A stretch of 14,901 nt of DNA from Prosthecobacter sp. (GCA_025869455.1 JAOZVT010000264.1:1-14901), one strand, 5' to 3'. Counted from the stretch's first letter, positions 1 to 8,117 are shown. Numbers and translations are program-made. The notes: a model not told the origin generated them from the letters alone.

Positions 1-50
1 CTTTGAGGGAATTCAGTGAGTTTTAAAAGTGGGTGGCTAATCCAGACCAC
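1..50. other. left edge, no gene recognised
   Basis: These 50 bases precede the bidirectional terminator and show no recognisable coding signal. They could be the end or trailer of a plus-strand gene lying outside the window, since the terminator at 51-82 would also stop transcription coming from the left. Nothing more can be supported. Confidence 0.4.
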
Positions 51-82
51 AAAAAAGCGGCTGAGTTTCCTCAGCCGCTTTT
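51..82 (-). terminator. Rho-independent terminator of gnd, probably bidirectional
   Basis: A perfect 9-bp GC-rich stem (57-65 pairing with 70-78) closes a 4-base loop. It is flanked by six A on the left and four T on the right. Read on the minus strand this is a stem-loop followed by six U, about 45 bases beyond the gnd stop codon, so it ends the gnd transcript. Read on the plus strand it has a four-U tail and could end a gene to the left of the window. Confidence 0.9.
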
Positions 83-100
83 GCGTTGATTTGAGAAGAT

Positions 101-117
101 CAGTTGCGGCGCAACTG
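101..117 (-). other. short stem-loop in the gnd 3' trailer
   Basis: Seven bases (101-107) are perfectly complementary to 111-117 around a 3-base loop. It lies just beyond the gnd stop codon and upstream of the main terminator, and has no U-tract of its own. It may help protect the mRNA 3' end or be a chance palindrome; the pairing itself is directly visible. Confidence 0.5.
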
Positions 118-125
118 TGCAACGA

Positions 126-1568
126 TTAGCCGATCACTTCTGGCCAATCGGTGTGGAAGAATTCACCTTCAGGCTTGTCGGTGCGCTCGTAGGTGTGAGC
201 ACCGAAGAAGTCACGCTGGGCCTGCAGCAGGTTCGCTGGCAGGCGCTCGGCGCGGTAGCTGTCGTAGTAGCCCAGGGAGGCGGAGAACGCGGGGACCGGG
301 ATACCATTGAGGGTAGCCAGGGAAACCACTTCACGCCAGTTCTGTTGGGTCTTGCTCAGCAGGTCCTTGAAGAAGGGAGCCAGCATGAGGTTGCTGAGTT
401 CAGCGTTTTCACGATAAGCATCAGTGATCTTGTTGAGGAAGCGGGCACGGATGATGCAACCACCGCGCCAGATGGAGGCGATGCGGCCGAGGTCGAGGTT
501 CCATTTTTTGGACTCGCCCATGGTCTTGATCAGGTCCAGACCCTGAGCGTAGGAGATGACTTTGGAGGCGTAGAGGGCGTCGTGCACCTTCTTCACCAGC
601 TCGGCTTTCTCTGTGGTGATGTTCACGGCTGGGCCAGTGAGTTCTTTGCTAGCGGCGACACGGGCCTTCTTCTTGGAAGAAAGGATACGGGCTTCGACAG
701 CGGCGTTGATGGTGCTGATGACGACGGCGTTTTCAGCGGCGTTCAGGAGTGTCCATTGGCCGGTGCCTTTTTGGCCAGCTTTGTCCACGATGAGTTCGAC
801 GATTGGCTTGCCGGTTTCAGGGTCTTTCTGCTCGAGAGCCTTGCCCGTGATCTGGATCAGGTAGCTCTGCATGTCGCCTTCATTCCATTCGTTGAAGACA
901 GCCGCCATTTCGTCCGTGGTGAAACCAGCGGCTTTGAAGATGTTGTAGGCTTCACAGATGAGCTGCATGTCACCGTATTCGATGCCGTTGTGGATCATCT
1001 TCACGTAATGGCCAGCGCCACCGGTGCCGATGTGGATCACGCAAGGCTCGCCGTCCACTTTGGCGGAGATGCTTTCAAAGATCGGCTTCATGACTTCCCA
1101 GGTGCTGGCAGGGCCACCAGGCATGATGGAAGGACCTTTACGGGCACCTTCTTCACCACCGGAAACGCCAGCGCCGATGAAGCGGAGGCCTTTTTCAGCG
1201 AGGTATTTGTCACGGCGCTCCGTGGTCTGGTAGTAGCTGTTGCCACCGTCGATGATGATATCGTCTTTTTCGAGAAGCGGGATGAGCTGCTCAATCACAG
1301 CGTCCACAGCATCACGGTCGGAATCCTTCACGGCGTTGGATTTCACCATGATCTGGATCTTCCGGGGAGTGGCCAGGGACTGGACGAATTCTTCCAGGGT
1401 CTTAGCGCCTACCAGCTTTTTGCCAGGATGCTTGGCGATGAACTCTTCCGTGGTGGCGGTGGTGCGGTTAAAGACGGAAACCTGGAAGCCACGGCTTTCC
1501 ACGTTCAACACTAGGTTCTGGCCCATCACGGCAAGGCCGATCAATCCGAAGTCACTTTTTTGGCTCAT
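126..1568 (-). CDS. gnd: 6-phosphogluconate dehydrogenase, decarboxylating
   Basis: Cytosolic enzyme of the oxidative pentose phosphate pathway: it oxidises and decarboxylates 6-phosphogluconate to ribulose 5-phosphate, normally with NADP+. The 480-residue length matches the long, homodimeric form. The N-terminal Rossmann fold carries the dinucleotide motif GLAVMGQNL (11-19), and NRTT (34-37) sits at the cofactor-phosphate recognition site, which favours NADP+. Substrate-binding SGGEEGARKGPS lies at 136-147. The catalytic segment KMIHNGIEYGDM (190-201) holds the lysine (K190) and glutamate (E197) expected as general base and acid. The all-helical C-terminal domain ends with the usual FFHTDW tail. 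ATG start; no Shine-Dalgarno sequence precedes it. It appears to be a single-gene transcription unit closed by the terminator at 51-82. The function assignment is very secure. Confidence 0.98.
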   Translation of the reverse strand: MSQKSDFGLIGLAVMGQNLVLNVESRGFQVSVFNRTTATTEEFIAKHPGKKLVGAKTLEEFVQSLATPRKIQIMVKSNAVKDSDRDAVDAVIEQLIPLLEKDDIIIDGGNSYYQTTERRDKYLAEKGLRFIGAGVSGGEEGARKGPSIMPGGPASTWEVMKPIFESISAKVDGEPCVIHIGTGGAGHYVKMIHNGIEYGDMQLICEAYNIFKAAGFTTDEMAAVFNEWNEGDMQSYLIQITGKALEQKDPETGKPIVELIVDKAGQKGTGQWTLLNAAENAVVISTINAAVEARILSSKKKARVAASKELTGPAVNITTEKAELVKKVHDALYASKVISYAQGLDLIKTMGESKKWNLDLGRIASIWRGGCIIRARFLNKITDAYRENAELSNLMLAPFFKDLLSKTQQNWREVVSLATLNGIPVPAFSASLGYYDSYRAERLPANLLQAQRDFFGAHTYERTDKPEGEFFHTDWPEVIG

Positions 1569-1593
1569 TTTCAGTCAGTAGGGGTAAGTTAGG

Positions 1594-1624
1594 CCGCCTG
1601 GGCGGGGCGGGAGACATACCCGCC
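1594..1624 (-). promoter_or_regulatory. GC-rich paired leader upstream of gnd
   Basis: Within the 227-base gap between the divergent gnd and transglutaminase-like genes, 1606-1611 is complementary to 1619-1624 across a 7-base loop. An adjacent 5-bp inverted repeat (1594-1598 with 1601-1605) can compete with it, because the same GGCGG/CCGCC units occur in both. In the gnd mRNA these would lie 26-56 bases before the ATG. Regulation is only a possibility. No convincing -10/-35 pair was found in 1569-1795 for either gene; TAAAAT on the minus strand near 1650 is the best -10-like hexamer, but it lacks a good -35. Confidence 0.3.
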
Positions 1625-1795
1625 AGGGACGCGTTCGCAAAGGGGATTTTACTCATGTCTAGCATGAACAAAGCAGATAGATGCCTCTGCCTGGATGTTT
1701 TTCGCGTTCTATCTGGGCACGGTACCTGCCTGATCTGTCATGCAAATTACCAATTTTTAGCTCGTCGGAGCACTGAATACCTTTAGATTTTCCAC

Positions 1796-2632
1796 ATGAT
1801 CTCCTTTACCCTCAAGACACGCGGCTTATTGGGCGGCTTGTCAGTTTTATTGGGGATTTGTTTGCTGGGAATTGCTGCCATTGGGGAGTGGACACCCTTG
1901 GGAGGTGGGGTCAACGACTCCAAAAGAGACTGGGAACGCTTTGACCCAGCGCTGGTGACTCAGGTGCGGGACTACGCGGCCATGGTTAAACAGGCGGATG
2001 TGAAAATGGAGGCGGGCAAGGCCACCGATGCTGCAAAAATGCAGGTCATGTTTGATCTGATCACGGATCGCTTCACCCACAATGAGGCGCAGCACAATCT
2101 GGCCAGCAATTGGATCCTCTATTTGGCGGGTTACGTTCACCCTGTCTTCCGCCATATGTGGAATCCAGATCGCTTTGTCTCTCAGGGCTACTCACTCTTA
2201 TGTGACCAGTCCTCCTATCTGCTTCTGCATCTGGCAGAGGCGCATGGCATCAAGTCCCGCCACGTCGGTCTGCAAGGGCATGTGGTGATGGAGGCCTGGT
2301 ATGAGGGTGACTGGCATCTGTATGATCCAGACTTGGAAGTGATTCCCCTGGATGAGACGGGTAAAGTCCTCAGCCTGGATGATTTGGCGCGGAATGAAAC
2401 GCTGTTGCAGAAGTATTATGGTCCCCATCCACGCATGGCAGATTTGGTGAGAAATCGGGCCAACCATCTTTACATGAGTACGCCGGCACAGGCACGATTT
2501 GAATGGAAAGGCAATGTCTTGGCCCTATTAGAGAAAGTGACGGAAGTGCTCAAATTCCTCATTCCTGGCGTCATGATCTTGGTGGGCCTTCGCCTCTTGC
2601 GTCGTGCCTCTTCGCCAGCTCCCGTGGTGTGA
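1796..2632 (+). CDS. membrane-anchored transglutaminase-like protein
   Basis: A 278-residue protein of the transglutaminase-like (papain-fold) superfamily. The likely catalytic triad is visible: C136 in LLCDQSS, H162 in GHVVMEAW and D177 in LYDPD, with the usual Cys-helix and W/Y-rich strand spacing. A membrane segment at about 11-30 follows positive residues. A second at about 253-268 is followed by RLLRR, so the central domain should face the periplasm with both ends anchored in the inner membrane. Such domains may act as cysteine proteases or cross-linking enzymes on peptides or cell-wall-associated substrates; the actual substrate cannot be read here. It is much smaller than the TgpA/DUF3488 type that accompanies DUF58-MoxR operons. 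ATG start without a Shine-Dalgarno sequence; the stop is nearly abutted by the opposing DUF393 gene. Confidence 0.85.
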   Translation: MISFTLKTRGLLGGLSVLLGICLLGIAAIGEWTPLGGGVNDSKRDWERFDPALVTQVRDYAAMVKQADVKMEAGKATDAAKMQVMFDLITDRFTHNEAQHNLASNWILYLAGYVHPVFRHMWNPDRFVSQGYSLLCDQSSYLLLHLAEAHGIKSRHVGLQGHVVMEAWYEGDWHLYDPDLEVIPLDETGKVLSLDDLARNETLLQKYYGPHPRMADLVRNRANHLYMSTPAQARFEWKGNVLALLEKVTEVLKFLIPGVMILVGLRLLRRASSPAPVV

Positions 2633-3054
2633 TTTACGGGGGGGCAGCTTAAAAATCGTGCACGCCATTCGGGGCGCGGTAGCAGGCACTGATCGTGTTT
2701 GCCGAACCATTGATAGCGATGCTGTGCGATGAACCGATAAACGCGGTCATGCAGCCAACGTGGGATGATTTTGAAGACCGCGACTAAGCTCCAAGGGCGT
2801 CCCAGCAAGCTAGCGATTTTGAGCGCGGCATCGCTTTCGCGAAACACGCCTTCGGGGGTGATCAGCAGCATGGTGTCAGGGTGCTCAGGGTCCAGGCCAT
2901 GTTGGCGGTAGAGGCTTTGGCCCGCTGCGGATTGGATGGAGCCAAAGTGGATGAGTCCACGCTGGTCATGCTTCAGAATAAACTGCACGGCTCCATCACA
3001 GAGATGGCATACGCCATCAAAGAGCAAAAGATGGGTCCAGGCTGGATCTGACAT
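2470..3054 (-). CDS. DCC-family (DUF393) thiol-disulfide oxidoreductase-like protein, C-terminus suspect
   Basis: Residues 8-136 are a typical DUF393/YuxK-type domain: a FDGVCHLCDG motif with the CxxC pair C16/C19, a central LLITPEGVFRESDAAL segment, IIPRWLHDRVYRFIAQHRYQWFGKH, then the closing C123 and RPEWRARFLS. The family is predicted to have thiol-disulfide redox activity; its substrates are poorly known. The family normally stops soon after the RARF segment. Here the frame continues for about 58 extra residues, entirely antisense to the transglutaminase-like gene and rich in R/K without family character. The change happens at seven consecutive C (minus strand; 2638-2644). With six C the frame would read two prolines and then TAA, giving 139 residues. 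The real end may therefore be near 2634. ATG start, no Shine-Dalgarno sequence. Confidence 0.8.
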   Translation of the reverse strand: MSDPAWTHLLLFDGVCHLCDGAVQFILKHDQRGLIHFGSIQSAAGQSLYRQHGLDPEHPDTMLLITPEGVFRESDAALKIASLLGRPWSLVAVFKIIPRWLHDRVYRFIAQHRYQWFGKHDQCLLPRPEWRARFLSCPPVNHTTGAGEEARRKRRRPTKIMTPGMRNLSTSVTFSNRAKTLPFHSNRACAGVLM

Positions 3055-3187
3055 GAGGGAAGGTGGCGCAAAACCGTGTTATCTCAACTTCACAGGAATG
3101 CTGGGAGATGGAGAAAGTCGAGAAGATTGGGCGTTCAGTTGCTGTTCTAGGCTGGTGTCACCTGCGTGATTCGTGAAATACTCCGTT

Positions 3188-4054
3188 ATGAAATTTCTGC
3201 CCGCTTTCCTGGTACTTGCTGTTCTGGGCTGTTGCTGGGCAGGGGAGGAAGCTTCGCCAACCAATTTTGGTATCAAAGATGGGTCTGTGCCAGAAGATCC
3301 ACGAGAGGCGGGTCGAGGTGGGCAATTCATGGACTTTCCCACCTGGCCTGTGAGCAAGGAAATGCCGAATGATGTGTTCACTTTTGCCCGGCTTCGTTAC
3401 ACGTCAGAAAGCTGGGGCTGGGGGCGGCGTGGTGGTGGCAAATGGACGACAGATTACCCAGATGCGGATTTGAATTTCTGCTATCGCCTTCAGCAACTGA
3501 CGTCTCTGCAGGTCAGTCCCAAGGGAGCCATAGTGGACATTGAGGCCGACCAGATGCGGCATTACCCCTTCATCTACATGGTGGAGCCAGGGCACATCAG
3601 CATCACCAATGAAGAGGCCGGAGTGATGCGGAATTACATGCTGAATGGTGGGTTTATCATGGTGGATGATTTTTGGGGGGAGGAGGAATGGGACACCTTT
3701 AATGTGGCATTGAAGCAGATTTTCCCCGACCGCGAGCCTGTGGAACTGCCTCTGGAGCATGAGATCTTCCACATGGTTTTCCCTTTGAAAGTGAAGCCTC
3801 AAATCCCGAGCGTGGGTTTTGCGATCGCGGGGCGCTCACGGGGTCTGACAGCAGAGCGACCTGATGCAGAAACACCGCATTACCGGGCCATCTTTGATGA
3901 CAAGCAACGCATCGTAATGATGATCTGCCACAACACCGATCTCGGGGATGGTTGGGAAGAGGAGGGCACGGACCCGTGGTACTTCCGGGAGTTTTCAGAA
4001 AAATATGCCTACCCACTGGGTATCAACATCATCTTCTACGCGTTGACGCACTAA
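3188..4054 (+). CDS. secreted DUF4159 domain protein
   Basis: The protein begins MKFLPAFLVLAVLGCCWAGE, a signal peptide with either a weak lipobox ending at C15/C16 or a type I cleavage after A18. An in-frame GTG at 3173 would add five residues; the ATG at 3188 is preferred because it places the charged n-region directly before the hydrophobic core. The mature part matches DUF4159: VFTFARLRYTS (63-73), TDYPDADLNFCYRL (88-101), AIVDIEADQMRHYPFIYM (114-131) and a glycine-rich strand NGGFIMVDDFWGEEEW (153-168), suggestive of a glutamine-amidotransferase-like fold without a visible catalytic cysteine. The family is of unknown function and is often encoded with DUF58, MoxR and von Willebrand A proteins; here it stands alone. 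Its stop is 2 bases from the stop of the opposing kinase-like gene. Confidence 0.85.
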   Translation: MKFLPAFLVLAVLGCCWAGEEASPTNFGIKDGSVPEDPREAGRGGQFMDFPTWPVSKEMPNDVFTFARLRYTSESWGWGRRGGGKWTTDYPDADLNFCYRLQQLTSLQVSPKGAIVDIEADQMRHYPFIYMVEPGHISITNEEAGVMRNYMLNGGFIMVDDFWGEEEWDTFNVALKQIFPDREPVELPLEHEIFHMVFPLKVKPQIPSVGFAIAGRSRGLTAERPDAETPHYRAIFDDKQRIVMMICHNTDLGDGWEEEGTDPWYFREFSEKYAYPLGINIIFYALTH

Positions 4055-4056
4055 GC

Positions 4057-6264
4057 CTACAAGTCGTCTTTCAGGGTGGAAGTGGGTGGTTGCAGCAATT
4101 TAGGCGCGGAGGGGCGCGCTGCTTCGGGCGGCAAGGTCGGTACACTGACTTGTGGCGCGGCTGGACCTGGCGGTGGTTCTTGGCTCAAGCTTTTGCTAGG
4201 CAACTTGGTGGGAGCGGAAATAGGGGCGACTTTGGCGGGTGTTGATTTCATGCCGTGTCCCTTCAGCCACAAAGCATTCCCTGAAGTATGAGCGAGAATA
4301 GCTCCAGCCAGAATGGAACCGCCTAGAAACACTGCCGCTTTTAACCAGAGTGGTACAAATTCATTGGGTGGCAATAAGACTTCACCATCCTGAATCGTCG
4401 GCGGAGCATCGGCGGCTGTTTTAGCCCAATCATGACCGACACCACTTTCTGTGACGGAGGTATCGCGGAAAAGCAGTTCAGCAAAGCCGATGGTGGGCTT
4501 CTCAGTGGTAGGTGCCACGCCACTGGTCAGGGCCATGGGGGCAGATTCGCGCACGGGCTTTTTCTCAGAGTCGGAGTTGGCCGAAATGGTGCGCGTGCGG
4601 GAGGCAGGCTTGGGCTGAATGGTGACCAAGGGTTCTGAAATGGGGGCTGGCGTGGGTTTGACCAGATCGTGATGCTGAAGAATACGGGCGTAGCGTGCTA
4701 AGAAGTCACCTCGTGAGCTGGCCTTACCTTCACGGGCCTTTTGGATCTCTTCATCAAAAAGACGGGTGAGAGATTCACGCTCCCGCAGTCCGGTGGAGGA
4801 TTCTGGCGTCAGGCCAGGGATAGGAGTTAGGCCGACCAAGAAACTCCCCACGGCAGATAACCAGGAGGCATTCCAGACGGGCTTTTTCTGGGAATCCACG
4901 GGAGGAAGGAGCACTGCGGGGTCCACGCCCCGTCCCGCCATGGCGGCCAGAGTCGGATGCGCCCGGAGCATGAGGGTAAAGGCAGGCCACTCATTCAGTT
5001 TCGTCAGTAGCAGCTTGGCCGTTCGTGCGTCTTCACGGGGAAAGCCTGTGAGCAAAAACATGTCTTCCAAACGCAGGCGACTTGTCTTCAAGTCAGATTT
5101 TTCCAGGGAGTCTAGGGCACCATCCAACCCTGCCAGAACAAGGTATGCTTCATGGACACTGAGGGAATGTCGCTCCCGCAGAAGGTCAGCTAGGCTGACG
5201 CCTTCCACCTGTTCTTCGGCCAGGCAGGAGATTTCTTCGGACTCATGAAGAAGGACGATGGAAACCAGACCAGGGAACTCCCGTTTTTTGGCCAAATTCA
5301 GGGCCTTTTCATCCAGCGTTTGGACGCTTGTGCCGCTCAGGCGGTAAGGCGGAACTTGCTCCACCAGAACCGTGCGGCCTGTTTTTGTCAGCGTGCCGCG
5401 CATGGAGTAGGGATTGGCCATGTCCAAGCGCTGACTCTGAATGCGGACGAGATTGACCACTCCCCGGGCCACTTCCTGGTAACTGGCCAGATGCGGGGCC
5501 AGAAGGGCACGCGGCTTATGGGCGGTCGGAATTTCCCCCGTAAGGTGGTCGGGAGATAGTTTTTGCAGTGCGTTCTTCAGGTCTTTCAGGGCTGCGGTGA
5601 CTCCACGATCTGCCGAGGTGAGGCAGGCCGCTAGTAGCTCCATGAAATCCGCCCCAGGTAGGGCTTGGTCTGGCAGGGTGGGACCGCCGCCGGACTGTTC
5701 TTGGAAAAAGGTGCGCAGCAGTTTGGCCGATTTATCAAAGGCCGGTTTGAGGCCCTTGGTTTTAGAGGTCGTGCTGGCGCGGAGGCGATAGTCGGAAATC
5801 TGAAGCTGGACTTGCTGAGCGCCTGTTTGGACGATTCGCAGCCCCTGAAGGACATCCTCTGGCAGCAAGTCGGTATGCTCGACCAGGGCGATCACCGTTT
5901 CCAGGGAACGACAGGCGACCATGATGGCTAGCCAACCTGGAATCTCTTGCTGACGAGTCAGGTAATGGCGGAGCGTCTCTCCATCCACGCTGCTGGTGAT
6001 GTAGAAAGGATTGCCCTCATCTTCACCAAAATCCAGCAAGCGCGCTAAAAGCGGGTGACCGTTCTTTTGCAACTGGCGGCAACTGTCTTCAAAAGCGGGT
6101 TTGTCCGCGAGCGGCTCCAGCAGAACGTGACAGTGTACAAACTCCTGACGATGGGTGTCAAAAGCCAGAACGGCGACTTGATCCGCATCACGAATCAGTT
6201 CGACGTTATTCCCGTCCGCGTCCTGGACGATTTGATAGTGCCTGAAGAGACTGGGTTCCGGCAT
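4057..6264 (-). CDS. membrane-anchored tandem kinase-like (pseudokinase) protein
   Basis: A 735-residue protein that reads as two degenerate serine/threonine-kinase folds, then a linker, one membrane helix and a Pro-rich tail. In the first unit (about 20-235), QVAVLAFD (29-36) aligns with the VAVK strand but has Leu for Lys. HPLLARLLDFGEDEGNPFYI resembles the hinge approach. HTDLLPEDVL (130-139) aligns with HRDLKPENIL, keeping the Asp but not the Lys or Asn, and SDYR (157-160) stands where DFG is expected. The second unit (about 265-480) keeps EEQVEGVSLADLLRER (350-365) but no catalytic triplets. The helix at about 638-659 would put the kinase-like part in the cytoplasm and the 75-residue P/A/S/K tail in the periplasm. 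It is probably a scaffold or signalling protein rather than an active kinase. The alignment was made by eye. Confidence 0.65.
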   Translation of the reverse strand: MPEPSLFRHYQIVQDADGNNVELIRDADQVAVLAFDTHRQEFVHCHVLLEPLADKPAFEDSCRQLQKNGHPLLARLLDFGEDEGNPFYITSSVDGETLRHYLTRQQEIPGWLAIMVACRSLETVIALVEHTDLLPEDVLQGLRIVQTGAQQVQLQISDYRLRASTTSKTKGLKPAFDKSAKLLRTFFQEQSGGGPTLPDQALPGADFMELLAACLTSADRGVTAALKDLKNALQKLSPDHLTGEIPTAHKPRALLAPHLASYQEVARGVVNLVRIQSQRLDMANPYSMRGTLTKTGRTVLVEQVPPYRLSGTSVQTLDEKALNLAKKREFPGLVSIVLLHESEEISCLAEEQVEGVSLADLLRERHSLSVHEAYLVLAGLDGALDSLEKSDLKTSRLRLEDMFLLTGFPREDARTAKLLLTKLNEWPAFTLMLRAHPTLAAMAGRGVDPAVLLPPVDSQKKPVWNASWLSAVGSFLVGLTPIPGLTPESSTGLRERESLTRLFDEEIQKAREGKASSRGDFLARYARILQHHDLVKPTPAPISEPLVTIQPKPASRTRTISANSDSEKKPVRESAPMALTSGVAPTTEKPTIGFAELLFRDTSVTESGVGHDWAKTAADAPPTIQDGEVLLPPNEFVPLWLKAAVFLGGSILAGAILAHTSGNALWLKGHGMKSTPAKVAPISAPTKLPSKSLSQEPPPGPAAPQVSVPTLPPEAARPSAPKLLQPPTSTLKDDL

Positions 6265-6511
6265 GGGACTGCGTGGGGAAGAAAGGATGGTGCCAAGTGT
6301 CCGCCTTGAGACGAGCTTTTCAACAACAGACTCATTTTAAGGCAAATTGAATACGACTTTCGTGGGTTAAAGCGATGTAAGCATTCAAGATTAACGATTC
6401 TGGAGGCCCAAGTTGTGCGTGCTAGATGGATGTTACTTTGGAAATCGCGTCCGATTGTTCTATCTTTGGCCTGTCTGAAGGATTCAGGACGTCTTATTTT
6501 TTGTGATTCCC
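6265..6511. other. divergent intergenic region
   Basis: A 247-base gap separates the start of the kinase-like gene (minus) from the start of the repeat protein (plus). It must hold promoters in both directions, but no hexamer pair is convincing; TAAAAT on the minus strand near 6340 is the best -10-like site. A plus-strand reading frame opening at 6415 encodes a hydrophobic start but runs out of frame into the repeat-protein gene, and I do not believe it. No hairpin or repeat stands out. Confidence 0.4.
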
Positions 6512-8101
6512 ATGGTTGTGTGTTCCCATTTTTGTCGATCCTTTTTGATTGGATGTCTTTTTGCCGGGAATGTTTTCGGGCAGAATCCTGCGAAGCCGAT
6601 CATTTTAGCACTGAGCGGTGGGGATGAGCCTAGCGGAGACCGTTTTCAGCGCCTGACCCGCAGCGGATTCCTTTCGGCGGAATCGGGGATCGTCTTTGCA
6701 GGGGAGTTGCCGGATCGTTCTGCGCAGGCTGGTTTATCAGACCTGCCAGCGTTGTGGCGTGGGCAGACGGAGGACTTCTCGCTTTTAGCTCGGGTCGATG
6801 GGGTAGCTCCAGGGACTGGCAAGGCTGTCTTTGCCAGTCTGCCGCAGCTTTCAGGGATCTCGGCCACGGGGGCGGTGACCTTTTTAGCTGCTTTGCGTGA
6901 GGGAAGTGGAGAGCCTGCGGTGGTGAAAAGTGAGGCGGCGGGGCTATGGTCTGAAATAGGGGGAGCGGGTCTGCAACTTCTTCTGCGCCAAGGGGATGAG
7001 TTGCTGGGGCAGCATGGTCTCATCGTGGATGGGTTTGCGACGGGGGCTTTTGCGACGGCTTATGTCGCCAAAGGGACAGGTGAGGCTGTGTTTTCCGTGC
7101 TGTTGAAAAGTGATCACTTAGACTCCGCTTTGTTGCGGGTCAGCGTGAGTGGCGGGGCGATGACGAAGGTGCAAATTTTAGCGCGTGATGCCATGCCGGC
7201 GCCGGGGATGGAGGCGAATTTTGGCTTGCTCCATGGCCCTTACACAGATCCTGCACGCATGGATGATGAAGGCAATGTTGCCTTTGCCGCCGTTGTCGGC
7301 CCCAAGCGAAACGATAGCCTGTGGTATCAAGCTCGTGGCGGTGAGGCCCAGAAAGTTTTTGCAGCGGGAGATCCGGCTCCCGGTGCTGGTGGAGCTACTT
7401 TTTTACGCCTGAACAAGCCATCGCTAGGAACAAAAGGCGTGTTGGCCTTTCATGCCACGCTTAACGCCAATGGGGATGAGTCGTTGGCACTGAAAAACGA
7501 TGGGATTTGGCGTGGCAGTGTGGCGGCGGGCTTCAAGCCAATCCTCCGCAAGGGGGATGCTCATTTGCCGGGAATGCCTGAAGGTAGCAAAGTGGGGCAG
7601 GTCTGGAGTGGGTGGCTGACGAGTGGTAATCACGGAGCCTGGATGGGGCGGCTGGATGTGAATGGAGATGGTTTTGTGGATGGATTTAGTGATCCATACG
7701 CCATCTTTGCGGATACCTCGGGCAGCATGTCTCTGGTGATCCGTCAGGGAGATGAAGCCCCTGATCTCCCTGGAGCCACAATGCGTGAGCTGGATCATCC
7801 TGTGGTCGGTGGAGAGGAGCAGTTAGCTTTCCTCGGCGTTCTCACAGGTTCAGGTGTCACTTCGGCCAATGACAAAGGCGTGTGGAGGCAGGCTCCTAAG
7901 GGAGGAAAGCTGTCGCTGCTGCTGCGCAGTGGCGATTCACTGGAAACAATGAAGGGCCGTAAAACAGTCGAAAAGATAGATCTCCCTGGCTCTGGTCAAA
8001 AGGAGCGCCGCTGGGAGCAGCCTGTCATGGATAAAAGGGGGCGTCTTTTGGTCTTCGTCACGTTTACGGATGGAAGTACGGCACAGGTGTTGCTGCCATG
8101 A
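6512..8101 (+). CDS. secreted eight-repeat protein (NxxGxxxxAP/DUF7453-like), possible beta-propeller
   Basis: About 529 residues from the ATG at 6512; an in-frame GTG at 6503 would add three. A signal peptide (FLIGCLFAGNVFGQ) is followed by eight repeats. Each opens with a strand plus a GD-type turn of the form LLxRxGDxxPG and continues to a G-x-V-x-F-x-A-x-L strand and a GxWR strand. In the 532-residue numbering the openings fall at about 33, 93, 158, 222, 283, 344, 410 and 471, so the period is 60-66 residues. The best units are VFAAGDPAPGAGGATF and VIRQGDEAPDLPGATM. Such repeats fit blades of a beta-propeller. They resemble the tandem-repeat secreted proteins, often labelled DUF7453, common in Verrucomicrobia and Planctomycetes; the function is unknown. 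DVNGDGFVDG (385-394) in repeat 6 looks like a dockerin/EF-hand calcium loop. No C-terminal sorting signal is visible. Confidence 0.75.
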   Translation: MVVCSHFCRSFLIGCLFAGNVFGQNPAKPIILALSGGDEPSGDRFQRLTRSGFLSAESGIVFAGELPDRSAQAGLSDLPALWRGQTEDFSLLARVDGVAPGTGKAVFASLPQLSGISATGAVTFLAALREGSGEPAVVKSEAAGLWSEIGGAGLQLLLRQGDELLGQHGLIVDGFATGAFATAYVAKGTGEAVFSVLLKSDHLDSALLRVSVSGGAMTKVQILARDAMPAPGMEANFGLLHGPYTDPARMDDEGNVAFAAVVGPKRNDSLWYQARGGEAQKVFAAGDPAPGAGGATFLRLNKPSLGTKGVLAFHATLNANGDESLALKNDGIWRGSVAAGFKPILRKGDAHLPGMPEGSKVGQVWSGWLTSGNHGAWMGRLDVNGDGFVDGFSDPYAIFADTSGSMSLVIRQGDEAPDLPGATMRELDHPVVGGEEQLAFLGVLTGSGVTSANDKGVWRQAPKGGKLSLLLRSGDSLETMKGRKTVEKIDLPGSGQKERRWEQPVMDKRGRLLVFVTFTDGSTAQVLLP

Positions 8102-8117
8102 TGTGACAATCTTTCAG

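Noticed and set aside
117..1514. 465-codon open frame on the plus strand opposite gnd
   Set aside because: It is antisense to a gene with strong, full-length homology; its composition (rich in D, V, H, F) is what codon bias on the other strand produces, and no family is recognisable.
6415..6627. 70-codon plus-strand frame with a hydrophobic, signal-like start
   Set aside because: It runs out of frame into the repeat-protein gene, which has its own signal peptide and intact repeats from repeat 1 onward; joining the two frames is not needed.
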